From: Ornithodoros turicata
Lineage: Eukaryota; Arthropoda; Arachnida; Ixodida; Argasidae
DNA length: 64,000 bases
NCBI RefSeq assembly: GCF_037126465.1
Contig: NC_088202.1
Coordinates: 116,946,123 to 117,010,122, forward strand
Direction of reading: 5' to 3'
In this document: positions 48,275 to 60,555 of the stretch, piece by piece
Layout: each line of letters opens with the position of its first letter
Position numbering within the stretch: the first letter of the stretch is position 1
Notes under the pieces: generated by a model
What the model saw: the letters and a program-made list of their open reading frames with translations, nothing else
Databases searched by the model: none
Told to the model about the DNA's origin: nothing
Position numbers and translations under genes: made by a program

Positions 48275-48380
48275 CTATATATATATATATATATATTATA
48301 TTTATTTATATTTATATTTTTTATATTTATATCTATTTCTTTAATGGCTTTCCCCCCTCTTTATATATATATATATATAG
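48275..48380. repeat. TA/TTTATA-rich microsatellite
   Basis: (TA)n at about 48279-48296 and 48362-48380, with TTTATATTTATAT units in between. Confidence 0.9.
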
Positions 48381-50562
48381 AACAAGGCCGAAACAGCTGT
48401 CCAGTACTGGCATGGCGACGTTTGAGTTACAAACATATGCTATACGTGCAGCCAAAGAAATACCCATTTGACCATAGTATAGCAAGTTCCGTCTTCGAAA
48501 AATTCAATGTATTCTGCCGCTACCGGAAATGGAAGGTTCGCGAACTTATATCGAGGAGAATTATTGCGAGGGAAGGAAAGCACCGAGGGATATAACAGCT
48601 GTTTTCGGTCATTAACGACACATTGAGTGGGTATCCTAGCATCTGGTCGCTGCCGGTGTGAAACGAACACTTACACATTAAAGGGCACAAATGCCGATAT
48701 CGTGAACGACGTATGGCAGTTCCGATAAGCACCTGCATGCCACTACTGGTTCCTCATATAGGTTCTGTATTTTAAATATACATCGAATCACACCTGCGGT
48801 CGTGCACCAATGTATTGCATTTTCATTGTCTGGTAGCCGGATTTAAAATACAGTCTCAGCCACTTTCGTATCCGGGACATCGTGTAACATCTACCCAAAC
48901 TGGAATTTGGAACGCCGTTGTATACTGCTTTGCAAAGAAGCATCGGCACGGAGCTGCTATATAAATTTAAATGCAGGCGACATTGTTACAGAACAGAGAA
49001 GCAAATTATGCAGAAGCTGCTCACTGACGCCATTCACAATGCACGTCCTTCTGCGGTAATATTTTGATGGCGTAGTGGAGGCAGCGTGCGGTATCCCAAG
49101 ATAGGATGGCAATTGGAAAGGTTGGCATCGGGAATGGTGATTGTTGACAACCGCCATGCGGCACTAAGATGTAAAACAACCATAGTTCCCAGAAAGTCAC
49201 ATGGAAAACGGTCATGAGTCAGCAGTGACTGACGAAGGTATTTTTAAATTAGTAGCTTTACAGGAGTAACATGACAAACTACCGTCGGCAGCCGTGTAGG
49301 CGCGTCCGTGGCAATGGCAGCATGTGTTGTGGAGAGAGTTCGCGGGAGGAGAAGGCGGCGTGCGGAAAGGGCAAGGTATATCTAAACTGGTAGCGAAAAC
49401 TAGCGAAAATACCAAATCAGACCCATCGGCAAGGCCACCAGCAAGAGGCGCGAGCGATCCTGGGTGTTGACGGTAGAGGTACGGTTGTAAACAGAAAAAC
49501 TTTGCGACATGGGCGTCGCTTGTGTGTGTACTAATAGGTTATTCATAATTTCAATGTAGAAAAAAACTTTCTGTTGCCCCGCTCGTGCACATATACGAGA
49601 TCATCTACCACTCAGTACATTTCCGTATCCTGCTCCTTTGCGCATGTGTCATGGGGGTGTTTATTCGTGCGACTCTGTATCCGTACCGTGTGTCCGTGCA
49701 CTGTAATACGGAGTTCGTACACTCTTTGGGTCAAACAGGAAGCGACGTTCGCATCTCCGTGCTGTAGACCAGGATTAACACGTGTGAACAGGTGAATATA
49801 ATGCATCCCCTGTTGCTGGGCCCGCGAATAAAAAGATTTCGTCATGGGACGAGCGGCCATGATAGTGTAAGTGTTAGCAGGAACCAACTGTGCACCAACG
49901 ATGTCGTGTTTTGTTGCAATGAACCCATAACGGCCACTCATTGAATAAATGCAAATGTCTAATCACTAGGCGTACGTATAGCTCTGGGTGAGAAATGGGC
50001 CTTATGTGAGCCTTCCTAATTTCTGTATGGTCATCACGATGCCTTTCTGTTTGGAGTTGTCAAAATCTGTGATAACCGTATGTATCTGGAATTGATATAA
50101 TTCATTAAACCTGATATGCTTTATTTTTCTGTGTTCTCGTCTGGTATCGTTGACTGGGCGCGGAAAAGGGAATACATAGCAAGCGAAGTGGGCCAATGTA
50201 AACGTGCATGACTAATTATGCACTAATTATTATTCATACTAGTGACGTCATCTCTGATGTCATTTATTTGCAATTGTAGTAGTCCGCGCAACGGATGGAT
50301 GGCGCTGACCGTCTCAATCATGGCGTCATTCTGAAGACACAGGGGCCTATGGGAGTTGCGCTACCTGTTTAAATATACCTTGGAAAGGGCACGAGAAGCG
50401 GAAAAACGAGGAGCAGAGATGTGCGCCAGCTGCGCCACCAAACGCCCCGCCAGCAAGTGTTTGCGCAGCGGCGTTGAAGAGGGGTGTGACTGTGACGTCA
50501 GATGTTTACACAGAAATGCATATAACAGCGGTTGGTCCTTCCGCTCGCGACAGTATCAATAC
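48381..50562. other. Non-coding, nothing recognised
   Basis: Only short ORFs without domains. No repeat ends identified. Confidence 0.45.
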
Positions 50563-51464
50563 TAGGGGTGTGCGAATCCGAATATTTTAATTCGAATCCA
50601 ATATCGAATCGAATGGGGGAACAAATTTCGAATACCGAATCGAATATTGAATATTCCTGCAAAATTTACAATATGTGACTTTCGCACTAAAAGTTTCCAT
50701 TTTGTAGCCCATGGCTTTAGTGTAATTTTTCTGGCATTAACTGTCACAAGAGAGACATGCATTCTTCTGTTTAAAGCCCCTACTCTTTAATTTTACATGA
50801 GAGTGCTTCCTGCTTTTCAGGTGAGCCTACACTTACTGGAGTACTGGAGTGGTTACCCTCATTTCAAAATTTTATGTCAGGCAGTAGCATGTTATACGGA
50901 TGAGGCTGTAATTGTTTCAGACAACCACAGGCCATTTGTGAAACAAACGAATTGGCATCCTGCCTCAGCTTTGCCATGAACACCCTTTAGTTTCTTTCCA
51001 CTCATCCTAGGAAGTTGCACTACTGAAATTTTAGATGTAAAGGACATCTTTAAGACACCTTTCTTGTTCGTGGGCTGTAGTCATTATTCAAGGGTCCTAA
51101 CTTTTTAAAGGCAACCTCACAGACATCAAATCGAAGTCCCTCGTTGGCACCGCTAAACTGCATGTGGGAGGGGCGCCGCCCCTTCCACAGACGATGTCTA
51201 CAAAACTAACTTTGGATAACGTTATCTTAAACTAAACACCGTCCGGCCTGTGTTGATCCTGCAGCAAGGGCAATTTCGTAAAGGAGGCTTCACCTCATGC
51301 ACGGAAGCATCAGGTGAAGCCCACTTTCGGGTTGTGTCGTTCATATTCGTGGAATAGTCGAATATTCGAAAAATCGAATATTGGATATCCGATTCGCGAA
51401 TCGAATAGTTAGAGCGTTTGATATTCGATTCGAATTCGAGAATTTGAATATTCGCACATCCTTA
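50563..51464. mobile_element. hAT-like MITE with CGAATAT arrays
   Basis: The ends are TAGGGGTGTGCGAATCCGAA and, inverted, TTCGCACATCCTTA. The flanks ATCAATAC (50555-50562) and ATAAATAC (51465-51472) match at 7 of 8. Both subterminal regions consist of CGAATAT, ATTCGAAT and TCGAATCGAAT motifs (50572-50655 and 51345-51460). The interior is unrelated non-coding DNA. The AGGGGTGTGCGAATA terminus is a familiar hAT-type end in arthropods, from memory. Confidence 0.82.
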
Positions 51465-52929
51465 ATAAATACTGCTCGGCGTTTACAACGCCATCGAAAC
51501 CAGTGCGGGCGACCGAAGGTCAGCGTGCCGACGAGCAGGAACGGAATGGCGGAAGTACGACATAAAGGACATGCTCGTCTGGGTGCTATCGGTCGTGCGC
51601 AAACGCCAAGCCACATCACCGAGCCCGACAGCCACAGGTCGAGCTCAAGGAGCGACCACATGGCAATGACGCTTCACAAATGTTTGAATGTATTTCAATA
51701 AAAAATAATAGCATTTCAAATAGAGCTTTGCCAAAGACTAACCGCCAACGGTGGCCCCGTGGATCTACCATATTTAAACTCGTTTGTTCCAAAGCTGCAG
51801 CCATATTTTCCTTCACCTTTTTTTTTAGTTTCGAAACGTTTAGCATAACTTATGTGTAACACCTAACAGCGGACAACGTATAACTTGTAGTTCTTACCAC
51901 AAAATATACCACCGAGCAATAAATAATATGCCAAAACAGCTCATCAGCATGTATGCGCGAAAATGGATGCATGCCGTCGAGAAGCATTCATGCAGCAATC
52001 ATTGTGTCCCACGGTCGACTTTTCCAAACGATCCTGTCTGATGTTGAAAGGAAAGAGAAAAGGCAACTTTTCATTTCTGTGATTTTATTCTAAGCCGCGC
52101 TTTTTTAGATTGAGATGTGCGAGAGAGAAGGCAGCTTTATTATGAGCAGCTGCCGCTGTTCCCAGATTTTGATCAAGGACTCGGAGCCTGCGGTTTCAAC
52201 TTGATAGGGTTTTCTAGAACCGAGATTGCCGCTGGATCATTATGCGGGCGCATGTCATTTCGCCACGACTAGAAAAAGTGGTCGTTTGCTTTCAGGTATT
52301 TGCGAAAGAAATGTGTACCTTCATTTCTAAGCCTTCGACTTGGAGTACGTACGGACGACGTCTAGGTAAATAAGGAAGTGCATCGTGCGAGGTGTGCATC
52401 GCTAGAAATCGTAGGTGTGGACCTCGGAAAACACTTGGTCGTTGGATTTCCGTTCCGGCAGAGTTCTGCCATGTAAACTAGACACTTTATAGAATCAATC
52501 GGTTTTCTTCGACGAGGCTTTGGCATTACCGAAGAGGCTACATTCAAAGTGTAACACGCTGGAAATAACTCAGTGCTGCACGTCCACAACGGGCTAATAC
52601 AAGGCGACTGCCCCAGCGAGAGCAAGTTAAAGAGAGTTAAAAGCTGGGCTTGTTGGTCCACATAATTAAAATCGCAAAAACCTAGAGATCCCAGTGTTGC
52701 GTAGAAGGACGACCGCGTGTGTGTGTCGTCTTCGTTTTTTTGTTTTTTGTTTTTTGTACCCCGCATTGGGGACTCTAGGTTTTTACCAATTTTAATTACA
52801 GCTATAGACTTAGTTTGTAAAGGACGAAGAGCCCGTTAATAGTCAACAAAATTCCCATCTTTCTTTTGCGCGACATTATTAGCTTGATAGAGGAAACATT
52901 TCCGTGAGTTTGAGCAAAGATGACCAAAT
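51465..52929. other. Non-coding, nothing recognised
   Basis: T tract at about 51818 and (GTTTTTT)n at about 52735-52756. The minus-strand ORF at 52362-52766 has no domain. Confidence 0.45.
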
Positions 52930-55137
52930 AGAAGACAGACACTAAGGCCGGAGTCACACTGGATATACATTATACACGAACATCTCGTCTGGTCACACTG
53001 TTTATACACCGGCAAAACATGTTTTAAAACACGTGTGTATAACCAGTGTGACCGTGCCGTCATACAAGCAAGCGCTCTGACTATGTTTGACAACATGTTG
53101 CCAAACACGCGACGATGTATTTGGGCACTGCCGAAAAACGGTGATGGACAAGTTGGATAAACGGGCGTATTCGCCACGACAGTTTTCGTTCGCACGAGTC
53201 AGTGTCAACGACATCGTGATGCGCGTGAGTTATTTTGCACGAGTAAGTTGTCAGTCAGTGTTCGTGACATTGTGTTGCACGTACGTTCAAAATGGCGAGA
53301 TCTTTGCCTGCGCACATGGAGCATGAAGCAATCGAAAACAGCAAGTGCAGCCCCGTCTTCGTCGTCTTCGTACATTTTGAATAGCGATGTCCGCGAAAGG
53401 AAGCTATATAAACCAGGGAAGGATAACGGACGTATTTTGGTTACCGTTTCCATTTTCGTTACTACTAGATTTTCGTTTCCGTTATCCGTTTCTGATACCG
53501 GCCTTTCAATTTCGTTTCCGTTTCGTTTCGGTTACTGTTTCTGGTAATGGGAACGGTTGTTACAGAGCTGCGGGTGGACAGCCCGTCCGGCTCTATCAGC
53601 ACCCTGTTGTGCCCAAGTGCTGCTTCAGTGTCACTCGTACACACTACACAAGTGATTTTACGTCATTGGGATGCGCAAATAAAAAAAGTATATATGTAGG
53701 AACATGTTTTCAGTTTTCAGTCACTCGGAGTCCAGCAACTCAAGATGGGCGTAACTTTCATCCAATGGACAATGGAATTCTTAAGCGGACGCTCTCAATA
53801 GTAAATAATACTGTCACGGCAACAGTGAAAGGAAAAAAAAGTACAAAATAAGTAACTAAAAATCATAGACTGGCATCCTCGTGCTATGATGGAGTATAGT
53901 CATGTGTTGATGTCATGGAGTTGTGAGGACTGGGGCGAGGTAAGTGAGGGATGCACCCTCGAGATCCAATTTGCGCTTTCTTTCCATGATCTCGGATAGT
54001 ATTTAGAGCGTTACAGGGAATAGAGTCATCGAAATACACAAACAAAAAATGAAAGGTAACTCAAATGTCATCGCACAACAGGAATAGCCATTACCCGAAT
54101 TCAATACCGGACGATAAATTCGTTTCCGTTTCCGTTTCCGGTAATGGAGGACAGTAAAGTTTCTTCCGTTGTTGCTGGAAGGTGGTCCGTTGATGTGCTC
54201 GCAGATCGAAGATATTCCCAAGAGACGTCCTACAGGCGGTATTCTCGAACAATAACTGGGCTTTATTTACATAGTTATTTACATAACTATATACAACACA
54301 ATACAGTAGCGACTGAAGTCACGGGGCTTTCGCCTCGTCTTCATCAAGTCGTTGCGGCTTCCACACACTGATTTTCGTGTGTCCTTCGCTTGAAAGGGTG
54401 ACATTTGAGACACAACCCCCCGCCAGCAAACACCAATCCCAGAAGCCCGGTTCAAACGTCTCCAACTCATGGTTGGCCTAGTTTGAGTTTAGACCGAACC
54501 AGGCACCCCCTAATTGTCCGCCCACTACTTGGTATTTATGGGTAACGGACCAAGCTGTCAATCCGTGCACCATGCAACTTTGGACAGTGCATCTTCCTTG
54601 GCCCACTCTACTGATTTATTGCCAGCGAGCATCTGGTCGCGAAGACCCCCTGAGGCGTCAAGTGTCCCCCGTCCAACGTGCCTTCCCCGAGTTTCTGTCG
54701 GGTGGCTACACTGAGATGGAAATGCACAATATTCGCGGGGTTTCTAAAAAGTACAACTCTTACAAGGACCGTGGTATGCGTTTCCGTTTCCGTTATCGTT
54801 ACCATCTCCAATTTCGGTAATATACCGTACCCTTCCCCGATATAAACTCCTCGGTTGGTTACTGTGACACTGACGTGTGCCATACATCACGGTTTAAGCC
54901 ACTCCCACTGTTCCTCCAGTTAAGTTGTATAACCATTGTGACCGATGTTTCAACAACATATGTTCGAGACTATGTATAATCATACAAGCGTTTGGACCAA
55001 ACGATGTTGTCAAACAAGAATTGTATAACCAGTGTGACCGAGTATTATACATGCGCCATACATGTTTGAAGACATGTTGTCATACATGTTTGGATTATGT
55101 GTATAAACGAGTCTCGTTGTGTTAGTATCTGTCTTCT
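52930..55137. mobile_element. Outer MITE-like element interrupted by a nested hAT-like element
   Basis: AGAAGACAGACACTAA (52930-52944) and TTAGTATCTGTCTTCT (55122-55137) are inverted with one mismatch. Inside, GTATAACCAGTGTGACCG recurs on both sides of the nested insertion (53036, 55022; variant at 54927), with CATACAAGC and GTTTGACAACATGTTG motifs. Removing the nested element leaves about 780 bp. The GGCCGGAGTCACACTGG motif at 52945 resembles the end of the short MITE at 10130. Boundaries are less certain than for the inner element. Confidence 0.55.
53414..54839. mobile_element. Nested hAT-like element with CGTTTCC arrays and perfect 8-bp target duplication
   Basis: The element is flanked by ATATAAAC at 53406-53413 and 54840-54847, an exact 8-bp duplication. 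The ends are CAGGGAAGGATAACGG and, inverted, CCGTACCCTTCCCCG. Subterminal CGTTTCCGTTTCCG-type arrays lie at 53440-53560, about 54118-54145 and 54776-54800. The middle array suggests a composite or further nested structure. A TTTATTTACATAG stretch (about 54262) lies within. No hAT transposase domain was recognised in the 1.4 kb. Confidence 0.85.
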
Positions 55138-56748
55138 GCTCTTTTCTTCTTCCTCAAACGCAAGGAAATGTTGCCTTTATCGAATGCCCACCAACTCGCT
55201 TGCACACTTGTCATCTGTTCCATTATGAGTTGGTGTAAACCCCGCAAGTGCGGAAGACTGCTGATCACGGTAGGCATCAATGGTAAAAAGCCACGACACT
55301 AAGAGCGCCACCTGCATTCTTCATGATTTACAATAAACCGAACGTCCCCGTGGGTTGCACAAAAAGCGTTGCACTGCAATTGCATCTAAATAATGTTAAG
55401 CTTTCTCTTCATACCTTTTCGGCGTTTTCTTTTCTATTCGTGTCAACACAAGGTGACAGCGCCCGTCCTCTTCGTTCCTGCTTAGTGGCGCGCGACTCCT
55501 CATAAATACAGGCTTGCTGGCTAGCTGATGGATGAACTCGATACTAAAAAAGCCTAAAGAAGCAGAGTCCAAACCAAATGACATGAAGCTGCAGGCGTCA
55601 GTAGTGGCAGCCAGTGGTTTATCCAGAATCCCCAGAATCCCCCACCAACACCCCCCAATGTTTGGCAACACCCCAAAAAATTCCTGTGTACTACTGTTAC
55701 ATTGTAACTGCAGCCCCGATTTTTTTTTTTTTTTTTTTTTTTGCAATCTCCGAGCTTGTGGTTCAGGATAAACTACTGGTGGCAGCCATCCTGCTCCAAG
55801 ACTTTATTATTATTTTTTAGATAATACTTACTTAAAAAACCTGTTCACGGGCACACAGACAATATAACAGAACACAGACGACTTTTGTATTGTCGTAGTT
55901 TTTGTGCGCTCGCGCTCAGGCCTGTTTTAGTACGGTCCTCTTTAGTGTTCAGTGTATCCTGCCGGCCTCTCTCCCAATTGCATTTCTCCAGAGACTTTCA
56001 ACCGCTGACGGAGACGACAACCAGCAAGGCAAATAGTTTGAAAAACACTTTCAGGACACGACGTTGCGTAAGTGGGAGAGGCCGAGTTAATCCTCTCGAG
56101 ACACGATATCAGCAAGGCGATCACGTCGCGTTCTGCACTTAGGCCTAAATAGACAGGGATCGCGTTTGTTGTCGCAGCGACAAGTTACCGCGCCGTAAAT
56201 GAAGCCTCCTACATGGCAATAAAAAAAATAGTCAGTTCATATATTTTTTTACAACGTGATACGTTCCCACAGATTGTGGGACCTGAGTGGGCGGCATGCG
56301 AACTCTCTGTTATCACGTTGAACTTTGTAAACTTCCACGCTCAACTGGAAACTCTCTTAAAGGGAATCCGAACATATCTCGTGAAGCGTCAACACACAAA
56401 GGAGCCAAATTGATATCAAAACAAGGAGGATATTTCACAAGAACTGCTGCGACGCTGCACTGCACTATATACAGCCGCGCTTCCCCTGCATCCAGTAGAG
56501 CGGGTGCCCTTTTCAGCGATGTGGATTACGGAACGTACTCTTTTCGATTAGTCTGGAGAACTTGACGTCACTCGCGCAGAGGTGGGCGTGTCAAGCAGCG
56601 GCTCGGAGCTACCTTTTTGCGCCGTAAGCTGCGTGTTCGTGAAGTGCCACACGCCATTATGGAAGAGTTTGTCGGGTAAAGTTGGTGGTGGTGGTGGTTA
56701 GTGTTCAACCTAACAACGGTATCTCAGGAGCTGTACGTGATGGTGAAC
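55138..56748. other. Non-coding, nothing recognised
   Basis: T tract at about 55720-55742 and (GGT)n at about 56684-56699. Short ORFs only. Confidence 0.45.
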
Positions 56749-56815
56749 TTTATAAAAACTTTATAAAACTTTAGAGAAAACTTTATAAAACTCTAGAAAA
56801 ACTTTATAAAAAAAC
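56749..56815. repeat. AACTTTATAAA minisatellite
   Basis: Five to six degenerate copies of AACTTTATAAA/AACTCTAGAAA in tandem, directly upstream of the SINE at 56816. Confidence 0.85.
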
Positions 56816-57092
56816 TGTGGCATGGCCTAGAAGGCAAAAGCATCCGCTCGAAACATAGGAGCCATCAGCTAAGCGCGTGCTGAAGACTGAGAGGTGGTGG
56901 GTTCGAATCCTACCACAGGCTGTGTTGCTTGAGCTTCGCCCTGGATTTTCCAACAAACTTTCTAGACGAATGTCGGCACAGTTCTCTCCCCCCCCCCCCT
57001 CCGTCCTACTGTTATTTCTCCATCTGGCCATGTATGTACGCCGGTCATAGCCACAGTTACTTCGCTGTGCTAACGCAGAATTTAAAAAAAAA
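56816..57092 (+). mobile_element. tRNA-derived SINE (Ruka-like), full-length-like copy
   Basis: The B box GGGTTCGAATCC (56899-56910) is intact. The body has AGACGAATGTCGGCACAGTT. The 3' part is CCATGTATGTACGCCGGTC, then GCCACAGTTACTTCGCTGTG, with an A10 tail ending at about 57092. The A box region is diverged (GGCCTAGAAGG). A CCCCCCCCCC stretch replaces the CCCCC(T)G region of other copies. Confidence 0.8.
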
Positions 57093-57660
57093 ACATTTAG
57101 CTATGAGAATAATTATTGTGAGACATATATAACGAGCAGGAAAAAAATATTCATACAACGTTTCAATCAGTGTCTTGTCTTCTGGTGGTTAAATATAGGG
57201 AGACAAAGATGCACTCCGACAGTGCAATTCTTTGGTGAACACGACTACAGAACCTTCTTCATGGTCCCCGTGTCATGGATTTCACAGCCCTAAACACACT
57301 GTTAATGAGTCCGTGTGTTGGAAAATTATTTTGTGAGCCCGAGACTATAACTACGTGTGCAATACAGAAATAACTAATCACAGACAAACAGACAAGTGTC
57401 AACTGCGCAGTTTGTATCACGAACATCACGAACTCACTTGCCTAGCCTTGCACTTCTATCGACGAGGTCAAGAATGCGGTCCTATCATGGCTGCTACGCG
57501 CTAGTAAGGATTTCTACGTTACTGGCATCCAAGCCCCCGTGAAACGCTGGGACAAGTGCATTAGTGCAGCTGGAGATTACGTTGAAAAATAAAACTAATT
57601 TCTCGCCTGTAAGTTTATTTTACTTTTGCGAAAAATGAAAAGTCCCGGTTTGACTTGTTA

Positions 57661-58447
57661 CAGACCTGTCTACGTTACTCGAAAAATGTAATTAAATTAG
57701 AGTTACATGGCTCGGAAATATTTAGGTTATTGAGCAAAAAGTAAAACAGTTACTTAAGCTAAAATCTAATTCAGTACAGCTACTCGTAAATAGTTACAGT
57801 TACTCGTAAAAGGTAATTGAATTACTCTTGAGTTATACTTCGAGCCGCGTGCGCTTGCAGTGGCCCACACATTGCAAACTCTACCACATAATAATTGAAA
57901 AGTAGACTTTTTCATACGAGCAGTTCATAATCCACATAATAGGCTGTATGTCATAACTGTTTATGTGCACAATGCAACCTGATATGTGGAAAACAGGATA
58001 CATGGACGGAAAGCAGAACCGTAAGCACAACTAACACTGGTGTTACATTAATCTTATGGCAGTATACATTCAGGCCACCAAAAATTAAAACAACTTTATT
58101 TTTATGATGATGATTCGAAACAGGAATGGAAGGTTTGCATCGTTGACTAGGTGAGATGGATGTCCACATGCTTCTTTGGTAAAATATGTGCAGAATCAGT
58201 AGCTGAAAAAAACAAAAAAAAAACAGGAAAACCTGAACACATTAGCAAATATAGACTCACAAAAGACAAATACTGCGGACAGATATTTTAAATAGCTGTG
58301 TAAAACACGGTGGAAGGCGTAGGCAAAATGTAGTTAATTTACACCTACAGTTACTCGTTTCAAAAGTCTCTAGTTATGTACAGTAATTAATTAATCCAAA
58401 AGTAATTACTCATTGTAACATATTAATTAATTACTTCACAGCGGTTG
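57661..58447. mobile_element. Probable hAT-like MITE with GTAATTA/TAATTAC arrays
   Basis: Subterminal regions hold GTTACTCGAAAAATGTAATT, TACTCGTAAATAGTTACAG and, on the other side, AGTAATTAATTAATCC-like motifs in inverted arrangement. Candidate ends are CAGACCTGTC at 57661 and GCGGTTG at 58447. The flanks do not show an 8-bp duplication, so the limits are uncertain. Confidence 0.45.
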
Positions 58448-60555
58448 CGGAACATCAAGCATCATCATGACAATTGCTCTACGCACACAGCAAGCAAGCC
58501 ATCGGCATGCTCTGCATCGCGACAGAATGTCAAGATGATGGCCGATCCAGCTTACAGAGTACATCTTTTTCTTCCTCTTGTGGTTAGAAATCGCCTTTGT
58601 CGGAAAGCGTTATCAAGCCCCGAGGGTACCACAATATCCTACTGACTTACCGAAACGTACACTACGAAAGGAGAAGGAATGCTTCCGGATAAAAACGATG
58701 TGTTGAGTGCGAAGGAATGTCCAGTTCAAAGCACCCAGAAAGAAAGATTCGCCCAACCCACGTGTCTTAAACTTTTCCTAGCGATCGCCATAATAGGATT
58801 AGCACATTAAATCCAACCCGGGTGCTCGTAGGATAGTGATGCTATGGCGCACGTAACGCTGTATACGCCTCCATTGCCCGGTTGATACCGATGTGCATGT
58901 ATCTTTAATAGCGATGTATCGAGAGCTGAAGTTCTATTGCGAAAACATCTACGTTAGACTTAACAAAGCCACTGACGGAAACGCTCAGCACATAATCGAA
59001 ATATGCCCTGACTCATAAAACGTCGCATAGACCTAACAAAGCTTGTTCTCACATTTTGTTGTATCGTAGAGGAAGTTAAAACTCATCGCTGTTATGCTAT
59101 CGAAAACAACAACAACCTTATTTTATGATGATGAATGCGAAGTTCATCGCTAGGGGTGATACTCTGCCCCATTGCTGGTGGCAATGTGGGAGATAGTATA
59201 TTGAAGTCGTCTCCAGTGCGGACCGGACTCCGGAAGGGTCATTTTATCTTAAGAAAAGCAACGATTGTTCACGAATTATGTCACAAAGGCACTCTCCGGA
59301 TTCGTAACGTTGGGCAGCACACTCCAGAGTTCGGAAGGCGACGGAACTGCAGAACGAAACTAGAACTAATCAACTGCGCAAGTTGTGTCTTGGATCCGCA
59401 TCCCGTTTCATGTCTTCATCCCGTTGTTCGATCTCTCAAACTCAGGTGTATGTGCATCAGCCGCCATGCATACAACAGCCTGTTCGTGTGCGACGTGTAT
59501 TCAAGTTTAGTTCTTGAACGGCGCGGGCGTATTTGCAATCATGCAGCGGTTGCATGCAACCTACCGCCACCTACTAGCACAACGACGATACTACGACGGA
59601 GGTTTCATCGACCGAGTCAACGCCACCTACAGTAAACAAGGCCTAACCGCTCAAACCTTGTGACGTAGTCATTAAACGCCCACCAATGGCAACCGCGCCA
59701 TCGCTGGTTGTCATAGGGAGCCTGTGTTTGAAATCGTCTACGTGCCAAATGAAGCAGAAGACATCCCGCCTTTATTTGTCCAATAGACGAGTTCAGAAAA
59801 CCCCAGAGTGCTTAGCGCCGCTTTGAACTGTGGGAGTTTACTAATACGAAAGAAACGGATGGGCCTCCAAAGTGTTCAGATTTCTCCCGTATCGGTCCAT
59901 TGTCCACGACAGTTCAACGTCAGCGAAAGCGAAATGTGAAGGATGATTCTTCGTATCCCCCGCTCAGCAAGCGCCCAGGATGCAATGCGTGCGCAAAGAG
60001 GCACTGGGATTTCTGAAAGTCGTCGTGGCTTCTAATATAGCAACAGAGGCACTATGTTACTTTGATAACCATTTTCATTGTGTCGCGGAATGCGACTAAG
60101 ATTAGATTTGTACAGATCATCCACGTCTTTTAAGAAAAGGAATTTGTCAAAATCTCGTATAATCCTTTTCGTAGACATTGCTTGAACCTGGCTGGCATTT
60201 CGAGAAGAGCAGGAATATGAGAGCTGCTTTCTTGGAGCAGGATCCCAGAGAGCACGAGTAGGCGATCATGGCGCACGTAACCAACATAAATAGCAGGAAA
60301 TGGAAAAAATGGCGGCGGCCAGCTGAGTCATGGGTTCCGCATAGTAGGAGGAATCACTGAAAGAAACGAGTGTTTTGCTACAACACTTCGGCAAGGAGCA
60401 ACTGCCACTAGTCCTACAAAATGACGATGCACATGAGGATATTACGGTACTTGACTGTTTAATGGTGCATTGTAACTATTGTATGCTGTTTAACAGTTAA
60501 AACGTTTAATGAAGTCGTGAGGCTCTTCGCAAACGTGCGTTTGTCAAAACATATA
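58448..60555. other. Non-coding with a possible reverse LINE tail
   Basis: 59107-59215 begins AACAACAACCTTATTTTATG and resembles 37895-37975. It may be the 3' end of a minus-strand LINE. The 166-codon ORF at 59135-59635 lacks any domain and is treated as chance. Confidence 0.4.

Noticed and set aside
59135..59635. 166-codon ORF
   Set aside because: Starts inside a repeat-like segment resembling 37895 and has no recognisable family features.
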